A stretch of 64,000 nt of DNA, from NCBI RefSeq assembly GCF_001721645.1, contig NZ_CP017141.1:6448001-6512000 (forward strand), given 5' to 3'. Shown here piece after piece: positions 44,012 through 52,680 of the stretch. Below the pieces are notes generated by a model. The model did not search any database. It saw only the letters and a list, made by a program, of their open reading frames with translations, and was not told the DNA's origin. Each line of letters begins with the position of its first letter. The stretch's first letter is position 1. The stretch comes from Pedobacter steynii (GTDB lineage Bacteria; Bacteroidota; Bacteroidia; Sphingobacteriales; Sphingobacteriaceae). A program made the translations under genes and the position numbers.

Positions 44012-47000
44012 TTATTTACTTTCCACAAATACCAGCTCGTCAATCATCGCATTGCTTCCGGCAAGAGATTCCATACGAACCTTTACTTTTCCATCATTGG
44101 TATCCTCCCTCATCACGAATAGCTTCACCCATTTACCTTCTTTATCCAGTTTACCTGTCGTAAACTCCCTCCCTTCAATCCATATTTTAACATCTCTGCC
44201 CTCATTGTTCCAATCTGCAAAATGAATAAATAACTCACCGATTACCCCTTGAGGAGGATTGATCTCCAGTTCCATTTTCTTACCATACCAGGCCGCTTTA
44301 TTGTCCCAGCGCCAGGTGCCCTCGGCCCCCTTAAGTTCATAGCTGGTATTGCGCTTCAGAACTGCTGTACTTTCCGTCGCTTTGGCGTACAGTAAAGCAT
44401 CTGCGAAGGCGGCCGGAACAGGGATTTTACTTTCCGCCTGTTTGATAAATGGGAAGCTTTTTTTCAGCAGAACGGGATCTACTTCTGTATCCGGATTAAA
44501 GTCTTTTGTATGGATATAATTTAAGAGGCTGTACCTGAATTGTCTGGCGACAGGGTTTTTAGCAGATTGTACATCATAACCACAAATCAGCAGCTTTCCT
44601 TTCCCAACCTTACACTCAATCAGGGCACCTAACTTTTCATTGAGATGAAAATCACTGATCGGCTGAGCCATAGGCTGGATGTTTTGCGGCCATCCTGCCA
44701 GTCTGAATGCCCTGCCTCCTTTGCTAATCGATTCCCATTGCCAATCTGTCCAGGAATCTGTAGGAAAATCACGGTATACAGGATGTTTATCATTGATATA
44801 GGCTCCCAGCGTCGTATTTTCCTGACCTGGGAAAAATACATTAGACCAAAACAAAGGACTGAAAAATACGGGTCTGAAGTTTTCTGTGTTTCCCAGTTTT
44901 GCGGCATAAAGCAACACTGTTTTTCCATTTTGTAAAGCGTCCAGTGTCTTTTCATCAAGCACATCAGTTTCTATGACCTGTGCAGAGGATGGTACATCGG
45001 TATGATCCGGATAGATCCACAGGTCCCATTCATTGCGGTATTCCGTTCCTGGTAAGCTGAGCAGCAACCGGGCTTTTGTTGCTTTCTTCACTTTCCCTAA
45101 AGCCACATTTAGGGTACCGATCTGTTTTACTTCTCCTCTTTTAACGATCCCTGCTTCCAGCACTCCGGTTCCTAAAAGGTCCTCATTATCTGTCCGGATT
45201 TCCCACTTTACCTTGTTCATCAGATCGGCACTTCCATAATTGGCCAGCTCCAGTGTTGCATGAAATGCTTCCCTGTTTTCCCAGGCGAACTTTTCGAATC
45301 TTGCCAAAGGAACCACTGCATTATTATATTGTTTAAAATACTCCGGAGAGGTGCTGCCTTTATCCTCATAAAACACATCCAGCCAGCCAACCAGTGCTTC
45401 TCCCTGGCCCTGATAATCCTGCATGCTCAGCATTTGAAAACCTGCACAGGAAGGAGTACGGTAAAAGTTCTCAATTAAACTCTTGTATAATACCCTTTGC
45501 AATGCCCCACTAGATTTATGAAACACTTCATCCTGCTTTTCCAGGCCATTGGCAATGGCCGAAGCCCGGCAGACTTCCAGGTTTCGCGCCTTCAGGACTC
45601 CTGTGTATTTATTGATTTCGGACCATAAAGGGTATACCGGAAACTGCCCTACTTCATGAGCAAGAATTGGAATATTGCTTCTGGAATAATTCTTCTCCAG
45701 GTCGTAATCCGTACGTGCTCCCTGCAAACCATAAGTACCGCCAACATTCGGAATGTTATGGGTAGCAGAAAAATCATCCACCGGCATAATTTTTCTTGCT
45801 GTAGATACTGCGTACAACCTCCTGTTGTCTGTTGTTTTTAGCTTTTTTATCCATTCCTGCATCACCTCAAAATCAGAATTCCCCAGCTCATTTCCGATAC
45901 ACAGCATAGCAAAGGAAGGGTGATTCCCGTAAGCATCCAGCATACGCTGCATTTCCTCCTGCACAAACTGATCGGCAGAGGGATTTTTCCCGAGACCTTT
46001 AGGCAATCCCTGGGTCAGCATATCCGGACGGTCTTTAGGTGGCTCGGTCATCCACCAGTCGATCCAGATGGTTTCTGCCTGGATATAAATTCCCAGCTTA
46101 TCTGCCGCTTCAAATGCAGCTTCCGGAGGGCACCAGGAGTGAAAACGAACATGGTTAAGGCCATAAGATTTATAGATCTTAAAGATCCTTTCCCATTCTT
46201 TTACATCACAGGAAGGATATCCTGTAAGTGGAAAATGAACACAGTCGAGATTTCCCCGCATAAATACCGGGGCATTATTAATCAGGACCTTTGAAGCAGA
46301 ATGACCGATGCTCCGAAAGCCAAAATCGATCTTCGTTTTATTCTTATTTTGCAATTCAGCTATGATGCGATAACGGTTGGGGGAAAACTCATCCCATAGC
46401 TTTAACGGGAAATTTAACTGCAAATGATGTGTTTGATTTTCTGCGGCAGACAATGCCAGCGATTTACTGAATACCTTTTTGTTCGTTTGCAAATCCAGAA
46501 TAGTATAGGTGATTCTGGTTGCTATAGGGTTTTCCAGTTTCATCTTCAGCTCCAGTGTCTTTTTCCCTGCATCAGGAAAAACCTGCAAATTGCTCAGTCG
46601 ACTGCGCTCTTTTGCCCTCAGTTCCATCTTTCCCACAACGCCATTCCAGATGCTTTGGGTATATTCTGTATATACATGGCCCTTATCTCCGATATTGTAA
46701 ATCATTCCATTATCAATGCGCAAGGTCAGCAGGTGTTTTCCCGGTTTTAATTTACCCAGTGAATGCAGATGTGGTACGGCCAGTGCATCCCTCGTGGTTA
46801 AAGCTTTGCCGTTTACCCATACTTTCGATTCCCACATGACCCTTTCCAAAAACAGCTCCACCTCCTTTCCCTTCCAGGCAAGGGGGATATTGATTTCTCT
46901 GCTGTACCATGCTTTTCCGAGATATTTATAAGCCCTTGAGAGAATACCGTAATCGGCCCCTTCTGTTTTGGTTCCTTTTTTACCTTCATCCGTAGAACCG

Positions 47001-47167
47001 GGTAATGAGATCTGCTCTTTAAAATTCTGCTGATACCACTGTTCTTTTTCTCCCTTACCGGCAGGATCAAGTTGAAAATTCCAGGAACCTGCCAGCGACA
47101 ATTGTTCCTGTGAAAAAGCTTGTTGTAAGGTTAAAACAAAAAGAAGAAGGACAGTAAAGCATCTCAT
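44012..47167 (-). CDS. secreted glycoside hydrolase family 2 protein
   Basis: 1051 residues with a signal peptide (FTVLLLFVLTLQQAFSQ). The GH2 sugar-binding domain (SLAGSWNFQLDPAGKGEKEQ, EINIPLAWKGKEVELFLERV) is followed by an Ig-like domain and the TIM barrel (HVRFHSWCPPEAAFEAADKL, LCIGNELGN with the acid/base Glu, ILAHEVGQFP with the likely nucleophile Glu). The C-terminal region (about 950-1051) looks like a carbohydrate-binding beta-sandwich (LFIHFADWNNEGRDVKIWIEG). It acts in the periplasm or outside. Specificity is not readable; GH2 covers beta-galactosidase, beta-glucuronidase, beta-mannosidase and others. Its place beside the sugar porter locus suggests it feeds that transporter. Confidence 0.88.
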   Translation of the reverse strand: MRCFTVLLLFVLTLQQAFSQEQLSLAGSWNFQLDPAGKGEKEQWYQQNFKEQISLPGSTDEGKKGTKTEGADYGILSRAYKYLGKAWYSREINIPLAWKGKEVELFLERVMWESKVWVNGKALTTRDALAVPHLHSLGKLKPGKHLLTLRIDNGMIYNIGDKGHVYTEYTQSIWNGVVGKMELRAKERSRLSNLQVFPDAGKKTLELKMKLENPIATRITYTILDLQTNKKVFSKSLALSAAENQTHHLQLNFPLKLWDEFSPNRYRIIAELQNKNKTKIDFGFRSIGHSASKVLINNAPVFMRGNLDCVHFPLTGYPSCDVKEWERIFKIYKSYGLNHVRFHSWCPPEAAFEAADKLGIYIQAETIWIDWWMTEPPKDRPDMLTQGLPKGLGKNPSADQFVQEEMQRMLDAYGNHPSFAMLCIGNELGNSDFEVMQEWIKKLKTTDNRRLYAVSTARKIMPVDDFSATHNIPNVGGTYGLQGARTDYDLEKNYSRSNIPILAHEVGQFPVYPLWSEINKYTGVLKARNLEVCRASAIANGLEKQDEVFHKSSGALQRVLYKSLIENFYRTPSCAGFQMLSMQDYQGQGEALVGWLDVFYEDKGSTSPEYFKQYNNAVVPLARFEKFAWENREAFHATLELANYGSADLMNKVKWEIRTDNEDLLGTGVLEAGIVKRGEVKQIGTLNVALGKVKKATKARLLLSLPGTEYRNEWDLWIYPDHTDVPSSAQVIETDVLDEKTLDALQNGKTVLLYAAKLGNTENFRPVFFSPLFWSNVFFPGQENTTLGAYINDKHPVYRDFPTDSWTDWQWESISKGGRAFRLAGWPQNIQPMAQPISDFHLNEKLGALIECKVGKGKLLICGYDVQSAKNPVARQFRYSLLNYIHTKDFNPDTEVDPVLLKKSFPFIKQAESKIPVPAAFADALLYAKATESTAVLKRNTSYELKGAEGTWRWDNKAAWYGKKMELEINPPQGVIGELFIHFADWNNEGRDVKIWIEGREFTTGKLDKEGKWVKLFVMREDTNDGKVKVRMESLAGSNAMIDELVFVESK

Positions 47168-47380
47168 AAATTGAACTTTAAAATGGCAAAAAAACAGATC
47201 ATCTGATCAGGTACAAACTTAAATGAACTGAGCCTATTCCGAATGGATATTATATCGTTAATGATGGATTATTTTATGGGATGCCATAGTTTTTCCCCCT
47301 ATAAAGTTTGATTTGTCACCCCTACCGGGGTTTCCATCCTTTTACCTTTATTAGAATTGATAACCAAATTAAACCCTGTT

Positions 47381-48823
47381 ATGAAAAGTAAAATCATCCT
47401 ATTGGTATTAGGCAGCAGCATACTTGCCCATACTTCCTGTAAAAAATCAACGCTTACACAAGATTCTCAATTGAAATCCAACACCCTTCTTGTTAATCAG
47501 CTTAGTCCAGGCTACAGCCCCAACCTGATCATGACTGAGCAGGGATTTCAGGATATTTTAAACGATATCTCCAATACTCCGGCTGCACTGCAACTGATCA
47601 GCAATACGGTAACTAATCCTGCAAAGGCAGCATTAAGCGTTGCCCCGAGTCCGGTAAGTAGTTTAACCGACAGCCAGACCTCTGCCAAAGTCAAAGCAGA
47701 TGGAGACCGGATTTATAAAACTGCGCTTCAATCATTTCTGTTTCAAAACTCGGATAGTTCCGGTATCTATAGAGATAAAGCCAGAGACATTCTCCTGGCC
47801 TGGGTCAATGCAAACAACATCGCAACCACCCATACCCCTAATGAAAGTATCTACCAGGGCTTCTATGAAGGCTATTCTCTGATCAGGGCATTTATTGATA
47901 CGGACAGTAAAACTGCGATAGACAATTGGTTCAAAAAGAAATATATTGTCTTCAAAAATACAGCTTCCCGTGCAAACAACTGGGAAACGATCAGAGGCTG
48001 GCTGATGCTGAATATTGGCTATATATTGAATGATCCGGCGTACATAACGGAGAGCAAGAATATAATCTATACTCATTTTGACAAAGATACCCGCGTAGAC
48101 GGAGCAAGTGTAGATTTTCTGGGAAGGGATGCATTTGCCTATCATGCCTATAATCTGGCATTTATTGGCCGGATCCTAAGAATTATCGCCATCCACAATG
48201 GCCGCATAGAGAGTTCAGGCCTGATCTACAAAAGGGTAACAAAATGGAATTCCGAGGTTACTGGCGGCACTATTGCCGAGCAAATCAAATTCTGGACACC
48301 TTATATTGTGGATCCTGCCAACAATGTCCATCTTGAATTTGTAAACACAGAATGGGCACCAGACAAAACCAGATCAGACTATAACAAGCCTTACAATGCT
48401 GCAGGAACCTATTATGCTTTGGATCAAATGGTATATGCCATGAAAAATCAAATCAATGCCATCTATAGTATAGCGGCTCCAAACAGAACAAAGTACAATA
48501 GTGGCCTGGATTATTACCTGAATTCATTCGGTTTTACTCCGGAGGAACTTTCCGGCACACAGGTTTACTTATATGCGGATGAGAATTACCTAAAATTAGG
48601 AAAAGCTTTGAGCCCCGGAAATTACACGATGACACAACTGCAGGCTTTAGGCATTACCAATGATGCCATCTCTAGTGTAGGTGTACCCGATGGGATGAAA
48701 ATCACACTTTACGAGCACAACAACTTCACAGGAGCAAGCATTAGCCTGACTAAGCATACCCCAATCCTGAGCGCAGTAAGCTTTAATGATAAGGCTTCTT
48801 CAATTAAGGTAGAAAAGCTATAA
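47381..48823 (+). CDS. alginate lyase family lipoprotein with C-terminal crystallin-like domain
   Basis: The start at 47381 gives a lipoprotein signal (SKIILLVLGSSILAHTSCKKS, lipobox near residue 18); the TTG at 47357 is less likely. 480 residues. Residues about 50-370 follow the alginate lyase (PF05426-type) alpha/alpha toroid: RANNWETIRGWLMLNIGYI near 205 and DFLGRDAFAYHAYNLAFIGR near 255, which carry the usual Asn and His catalytic positions. The last 85 residues resemble a beta/gamma-crystallin domain (MKITLYEHNNFTGASISL, FNDKASSIKV), which often binds Ca2+. A secreted or surface polysaccharide lyase is likely; the substrate is unproven. Confidence 0.8.
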   Translation: MKSKIILLVLGSSILAHTSCKKSTLTQDSQLKSNTLLVNQLSPGYSPNLIMTEQGFQDILNDISNTPAALQLISNTVTNPAKAALSVAPSPVSSLTDSQTSAKVKADGDRIYKTALQSFLFQNSDSSGIYRDKARDILLAWVNANNIATTHTPNESIYQGFYEGYSLIRAFIDTDSKTAIDNWFKKKYIVFKNTASRANNWETIRGWLMLNIGYILNDPAYITESKNIIYTHFDKDTRVDGASVDFLGRDAFAYHAYNLAFIGRILRIIAIHNGRIESSGLIYKRVTKWNSEVTGGTIAEQIKFWTPYIVDPANNVHLEFVNTEWAPDKTRSDYNKPYNAAGTYYALDQMVYAMKNQINAIYSIAAPNRTKYNSGLDYYLNSFGFTPEELSGTQVYLYADENYLKLGKALSPGNYTMTQLQALGITNDAISSVGVPDGMKITLYEHNNFTGASISLTKHTPILSAVSFNDKASSIKVEKL

Positions 48824-48831
48824 TTACTTCG

Positions 48832-48839
48832 TAACTTTG
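48832..48839 (+). promoter_or_regulatory. -7 promoter element
   Basis: TAACTTTG matches the TAnnTTTG consensus exactly, 17 bases before the ATG at 48856. No clear -33 TTTG is seen at the expected distance. Confidence 0.35.
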
Positions 48840-48855
48840 GAAGAAAAATATTTAC

Positions 48856-49116
48856 ATGGCAGTATTACATAGAAAAGAAGAGAAAATTGAAATGGTGCTG
48901 AGTAAGCTTCCAAAAGATTATACAGACAAGCAATTTGTGGACACCTTTATTCAGCTTTATTCTTTGGATTGGGGGAAGATAAAAGCTAATTACATTAAGC
49001 AATCTCAGGATAAAGAGCCAGGTGCAATCATTACCATGCCGAAACCTGAACTTTATTTAAAAAGCATTTTAGAGACCTACCTTGAAAATTTGAAAAGTAC
49101 TAAAGGCGGTAAATAA
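48856..49116 (+). CDS. small conserved protein of unknown function
   Basis: 86 residues, no signal peptide. Mostly helical and charged (RKEEKIEMVLSKLPKDYTDKQFVDTFIQLYSLDWGKIKANYIKQSQD), with a Lys-rich C-terminus. It has its own -7 promoter element and is closed by a strong hairpin, so it is a separate, real transcription unit. I recall similar short proteins as conserved in Sphingobacteriaceae but know no function. Confidence 0.7.
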   Translation: MAVLHRKEEKIEMVLSKLPKDYTDKQFVDTFIQLYSLDWGKIKANYIKQSQDKEPGAIITMPKPELYLKSILETYLENLKSTKGGK

Positions 49117-49121
49117 TAAAA

Positions 49122-49154
49122 ATTCCGGTACAATATCAGTTGTTGTACCGGAAT
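49122..49154 (+). terminator. rho-independent terminator
   Basis: ATTCCGGTACAA (49122-49133) pairs perfectly with TTGTACCGGAAT (49143-49154), 6 bases after the stop of the 86-residue gene. No long T-run follows. Confidence 0.65.
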
Positions 49155-49335
49155 AAATTGCTTAAATATCAGACTCCTCTCCTCCATATCAGCGTTTGAA
49201 CCTTCAAATGATACTGATATTTTGGCCTGACTATGGCCACATGTAACCTAATGGAAGAACAAAATCAGTCTTTTTAGCGCCTAATCAGTCGAATAAGGCG
49301 GTTTTACAATATTTTTAAAAATAAATCAATCTTAG

Positions 49336-49366
49336 TTTGGAAAATCAAACAGGATTTGTACTTTTG
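49336..49366 (+). promoter_or_regulatory. promoter of tRNA-Ser(UGA) copy 1
   Basis: TTTG at 49336-49339 and TACTTTTG at 49359-49366 are 19 bases apart, a consensus match to the Bacteroidota -33/-7 elements. The mature tRNA starts at 49371. The second tRNA-Ser gene has the same spacing exactly. Confidence 0.6.
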
Positions 49367-49370
49367 CGCC

Positions 49371-49460
49371 GGAGAGTTGGCAGAGTGGTCGATTGCGGCA
49401 GTCTTGAAAACTGTTGACTTGTCAAAGGGTCCGCGGGTTCGAATCCCCCACTCTCCGCCA
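49371..49460 (+). tRNA. tRNA-Ser(UGA), copy 1
   Basis: Class II tRNA with encoded CCA (49458-49460). The acceptor stem GGAGAGT/ACTCTCC is perfectly paired, discriminator G at 49457. Anticodon TGA at 49405-49407 in the loop CTTGAAA. The long variable arm is typical of Ser. The T-loop TTCGAAT is at 49438-49444. Its 3' end plus terminator is the target of a 69-bp duplication found again at 52169. Confidence 0.93.
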
Positions 49461-49512
49461 GATGGTCATCAAAACCATGCAAAAAGCCTGGAATCGTAAG
49501 ATTTCAGGCTTT
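49444..49512 (+). repeat. direct repeat, left copy (tRNA-Ser 3' end and terminator; likely att site)
   Basis: 69 bases from the T-loop end through CCA into the terminator. The same sequence recurs at 52169-52236 with one substitution and one single-base deletion. This is the pattern expected when an element integrates at a tRNA 3' end and restores it. Confidence 0.8.
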
Positions 49513-49520
49513 TTGTTTTT
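49481..49520 (+). terminator. terminator of tRNA-Ser copy 1
   Basis: AAAAGCCTG with CAGGCTTTT forms the hairpin (loop GAATCGTAAGATTT with inner pairing AAT/ATT), followed by a T-run at 49511-49520. Confidence 0.75.
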
Positions 49521-49638
49521 ATCGGGTATCAAAACTCTCATAAGATTGGTGAGTAAATTCTAGACAAGAGTCACCAAGAATTTAACACAATCCTTATAAT
49601 AATCGTATTGAAAGAATGATCATCTTGACTCTTAATCA

Positions 49639-50628
49639 TTAAAGGTATACTAGTGTTTTTACAATAGGCTCCTTATTAAGGAAAGCATCCATTTGGAAAA
49701 AAGCGGACGTTAGTTCATTGGCTTTCAATTCCAATTTCTGAATCGATGATCCCGAAAGATAACAAGCCATTTCCAAAAAAGCATTTCTAGCCCTCAATTC
49801 AGAAACCTCTTCGACAAACTCTTCCTGATCATAGGATAAAATTTCATCCGCAAGTAACGATGTTAACAATCCATCTGTAGCGTTAGCGCCATCTACAAAT
49901 AAATCAGCCCAAGGTAAAGTGTCATTTACTGCTTCGGTTAAGCTCCCGCCGTTTAAAAGGCGGAAAGAATATTCAAATATATTAGCCTGTTCGTTGTCCA
50001 AACCGTAAAACACCCCTGGGTAAATTCCCCAATCTTCATCACAAACCAACAATGTGATATGGTATTCATTAGAATAAGGGATGCTATCAATCTCTATGTA
50101 CAGGGACAATTGTTTCTTTTTTAAAAGCTGATTAGTTTGTTCTCTTGATGTAAGTAATTGCCAAAGCTTGTATTGAAATTTATTTTTAAACAAGACAATA
50201 CTTTCGAGCATCATACGACTGCTATTTATCAATATGTTTTTCTTAGCAATTTTAATCTTAAAGGATTTCTCCGTTAAAATAGCTGTTGCATGATTGATTT
50301 CTTGCCAATAGGCAATATTATTAATTTTGTCATAGATGACAACGATCACTGGCATGGAATGATTCAACCAGTATTCTAAATGCTTTTTTGAGCCACGAAA
50401 AACAAAATGATCATCTTTTGATTCTTTAAAATAGCTCTCTCCGGACTTGATTTGGACACCAAATAATTTTCCAGTTGGAATTGAGTCTATCCTATCTTTC
50501 GTTATTTCGACAAAGGCGTCAATGCCAAAATCATTTATTGGTTGCTCTCTAAAAATCCATTTCAGATTTTCAGAGAAAATTTTAGCAACTGAATATACTC
50601 CGAGTCTTTCTTCGTTATTATATCTCAT
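49639..50628 (-). CDS. DUF4365 domain protein (restriction-nuclease-like fold)
   Basis: 329 residues. The N-terminal 140 residues are DUF4365: RLGVYSVAKIFSENLKWIFREQ, then NDFGIDAFVEI and GKLFGVQIKSGES, which supply the acidic residue and the E/Q-x-K motif of the PD-(D/E)xK nuclease superfamily (here Asp, then QIK). A second domain (about 150-329) is unassigned, with alternating strands and helices. DUF4365 proteins occur in phage-defence and mobile-island contexts; a DNA- or RNA-cleaving role is inferred. The base composition is AT-rich compared with the window. It lies alone on the minus strand inside the tRNA-Ser island. Confidence 0.75.
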   Translation of the reverse strand: MRYNNEERLGVYSVAKIFSENLKWIFREQPINDFGIDAFVEITKDRIDSIPTGKLFGVQIKSGESYFKESKDDHFVFRGSKKHLEYWLNHSMPVIVVIYDKINNIAYWQEINHATAILTEKSFKIKIAKKNILINSSRMMLESIVLFKNKFQYKLWQLLTSREQTNQLLKKKQLSLYIEIDSIPYSNEYHITLLVCDEDWGIYPGVFYGLDNEQANIFEYSFRLLNGGSLTEAVNDTLPWADLFVDGANATDGLLTSLLADEILSYDQEEFVEEVSELRARNAFLEMACYLSGSSIQKLELKANELTSAFFQMDAFLNKEPIVKTLVYL

Positions 50629-50653
50629 TATAAGGTCGTCTCATGATTAAAAT

Positions 50654-50790
50654 TAAATCTGTAATTTAGTAACACAGCATTAGAGGCTAAAATGAAAATA
50701 ACATTAGTTAGTGATTCAGTGAGTCACAAATAACAAACCTCTTTGAATCCATATTAAAGCGTAATTCCAACCCATGGTACCCCCTCCAAA
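50654..50790. repeat. right-end-like repeat, internal degenerate copy
   Basis: This stretch matches 52040-52194 in order: a 5' part (TAGTAACACAGCATT versus TAGTGACATAGCATT), GTGATTC (50711-50717 versus 52098-52104), CCATATTAAAGCG (50749-50761 versus 52134-52146, identical) and a decayed tRNA-like end GGTACCCCCTCC (50776-50787). It covers most of the 334-base gap between the DUF4365 and RhuM-Fic genes. GTGATTCAGTGAGTCAC at 50711-50727 is a near-palindrome. Confidence 0.55.
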
Positions 50791-50962
50791 TACTCGATAA
50801 AATCATACAGATGCCTGTAACCACAAGATCTGAAGTTTTTCAGTTTTTTAATCATTCCTATAGTAATAATTAAAAATGATTCCTCTATTAATTATTCTTT
50901 AAGCCCAGGTCCGTGTTTTATTCACACTTTTTATATAGGTTCGTATATATCCAATCCAGATT

Positions 50963-51958
50963 ATGACAACTAAAGATCAAATTACGATTTATCAAACTAA
51001 AGACGGAAATACTTCTATTCAAGTTAAACTGGAAAATGATAGTATTTGGCTAAACCAACATCAACTCGCTGAACTTTTCAAAACAGACAGAACTTCATTA
51101 GCTAAACACATCCGAAATATATATAAAGCTGGAGAATTAGACGAGATATCAACCTGTGCAAAATTTGCACAAGTTCAAACAGAAGGTTCAAGAACTATAA
51201 GAAGAGAGATAATTCACTACAATCTGGATCTTATCATTTCTGTTGGCTATAGAATAAATTCAAAACTAGGCACCCAATTCCGCATTTGGGCTAATAAAAT
51301 TCTGAAGGAATATCTTATAAAAGGCTATTCTTTAAATGAGATAAGATTAAGAGAACAGAATGACCAGTTAAAATCCTTGAAGAACACCGTAGGATTATTA
51401 AGTAATATACTAGAAAACAGGCCGCTAAATTCTGACGAAGCCTCCGGATTATTGAGAGTCGTAACGGATTACGCATACGCACTTGATATTCTTGACAAAT
51501 ATGACCATCAGCAGTTAGCTATTGAAGGAACAACAGCTCTAGAGCTATTTGTCATAAACTACAACGAAGCAAAACAAGCTATATATGATCTCAAAGATAA
51601 GTTCGGGGGCAGTTCATTATTTGGAAATGAAAAAGATGAATCTTTTAAAAGCTCAATTTCCACAATATATCAAACATTTGCTGGTATAGACTTGTACCCG
51701 AGTGTTGAAGAAAAAGCTGCTAATCTTTTGTACTTTGTAGTTAAAAACCACTCCTTTTCAGATGGAAATAAACGAATAGCTGCCTATCTTTTTGTGTGGT
51801 TCTTAGACAAAAACAATATTCTTTATAGAACGGATGGTTCTAAACGAATCGCTGACAATGCATTAGTGGCATTAACACTAATGATCGCAGAAAGTAAGTC
51901 GGATGAAAAAGAGATGATGGTAAAGGTGGTTGTTAACTTAATTAACATTAAAAATTAA
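50963..51958 (+). CDS. RhuM family protein with C-terminal Fic domain
   Basis: 331 residues. The N-terminal 110 residues are the virulence RhuM-type DNA-binding domain (NDSIWLNQHQLAELFKTDRT, IISVGYRINSKLGTQFRIWA). The C-terminus is a Fic/DOC domain with the complete motif HSFSDGNKRIAAYLF (His near residue 263, then F, D, G, N, R), so an AMP- or nucleotide-transferring activity is possible. No separate antitoxin gene is visible nearby. Such proteins are found on mobile islands and in defence or toxin-like loci. AT-rich codon use, unlike the flanking genes. Cytoplasmic. Confidence 0.85.
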   Translation: MTTKDQITIYQTKDGNTSIQVKLENDSIWLNQHQLAELFKTDRTSLAKHIRNIYKAGELDEISTCAKFAQVQTEGSRTIRREIIHYNLDLIISVGYRINSKLGTQFRIWANKILKEYLIKGYSLNEIRLREQNDQLKSLKNTVGLLSNILENRPLNSDEASGLLRVVTDYAYALDILDKYDHQQLAIEGTTALELFVINYNEAKQAIYDLKDKFGGSSLFGNEKDESFKSSISTIYQTFAGIDLYPSVEEKAANLLYFVVKNHSFSDGNKRIAAYLFVWFLDKNNILYRTDGSKRIADNALVALTLMIAESKSDEKEMMVKVVVNLINIKN

Positions 51959-52039
51959 GTTATAAAAGCATCTAAGGGCCTGCGCTTTTCGTCAGTACCG
52001 AGGCAGTAATCGACCCAAGTCTTAGCATGAATAAGAATT

Positions 52040-52168
52040 TAATATCTAAATTAGTGACATAGCATTTGCAGCTATGAAAAGAAAACAAAATCGGTGAGTG
52101 ATTCGGTGACGCCAATCACAAACCTATCCGACACCATATTAAAGCGAGATTTTTACCTGGGGTACAAT
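52040..52168. repeat. right-end repeat of the tRNA-Ser island
   Basis: Intact copy of the sequence also found, degenerate, at 50654-50790. Key shared blocks are GTGATTC (52098-52104) and CCATATTAAAGCG (52134-52146). It leads directly into the tRNA 3'-end repeat at 52169, as expected for the end of an integrated element. Confidence 0.55.
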
Positions 52169-52236
52169 TCCCCCACTCTCCGCCAGATGGTCATAAAACC
52201 ATACAAAAAGCCTGGAATCGTAAGATTTCAGGCTTT
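52169..52236 (+). repeat. direct repeat, right copy (tRNA-Ser 3' end and terminator; likely att site)
   Basis: 68 bases matching 49444-49512 apart from one deletion and one substitution. Upstream, GGGTACAAT has three mismatches to the tRNA T-arm GGGTTCGAA, so there is no complete tRNA here, only the 3' part. The encoded hairpin (52204-52241) may still terminate transcription. Confidence 0.8.
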
Positions 52237-52680
52237 CTGTTTTAATTGAAAGTCAAAACACACCGACATTCCTTATAAATCGCTGAATCATTCAGCGAGT
52301 AGTTGAAAGTAAATTAAAACGCCAGGCTCAAAAAATATTAATCCAAAAAAATGGTGTTCTTAGCAATTGCAATTATCACGATTGCGTGAAGTATAAGCAG
52401 ATATTTCTTCCAAACGCTTTATTGACCCCGGAAAATGAAACAACCTATGTCAGGCCGCTTGAATTCAGAGCAGGATATCTTATGCGAAAAAATGAACAAG
52501 ATGAATAAATAGTGGTTTCATTGCATAATTATGGTCAATTTCAATGTATACACCAAAACAAGCCTTTTTTTTATTGACAGTTACGTATCTATAGTTTGAG
52601 AGTAAAACCACCTCACTATACAATAAATCTATTTTATATTATCTTTAAACTCTCAGTTTTTAAACGAAATTTTAAATTAT
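52237..52680. other. AT-rich stretch without a complete gene
   Basis: TCGCTGAATCATTCAGCGA at 52280-52298 is a near-perfect palindrome resembling the GTGATTCAGTGA motif inside the island. A reading frame without a start codon runs to the TAA at 52506-52508 (ending with LPNALLTPENETTYVRPLEF and about 15 further residues), perhaps the remains of a gene; I do not recognise it. The rest shows no feature. Confidence 0.35.

Noticed and set aside
47322-47335. ACCCC/GGGGT inverted repeat before the alginate-lyase-type gene
   Set aside because: Five-base arms with a short loop are too weak to claim as an operator.
49461-52168. complete integrative element or transposon
   Set aside because: No integrase, transposase or relaxase is encoded, so only a cassette-like remnant or satellite can be claimed.
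52169-52195. third tRNA-Ser gene
   Set aside because: Only the 3' acceptor and part of the T-arm are present; D-arm and anticodon arm are missing.
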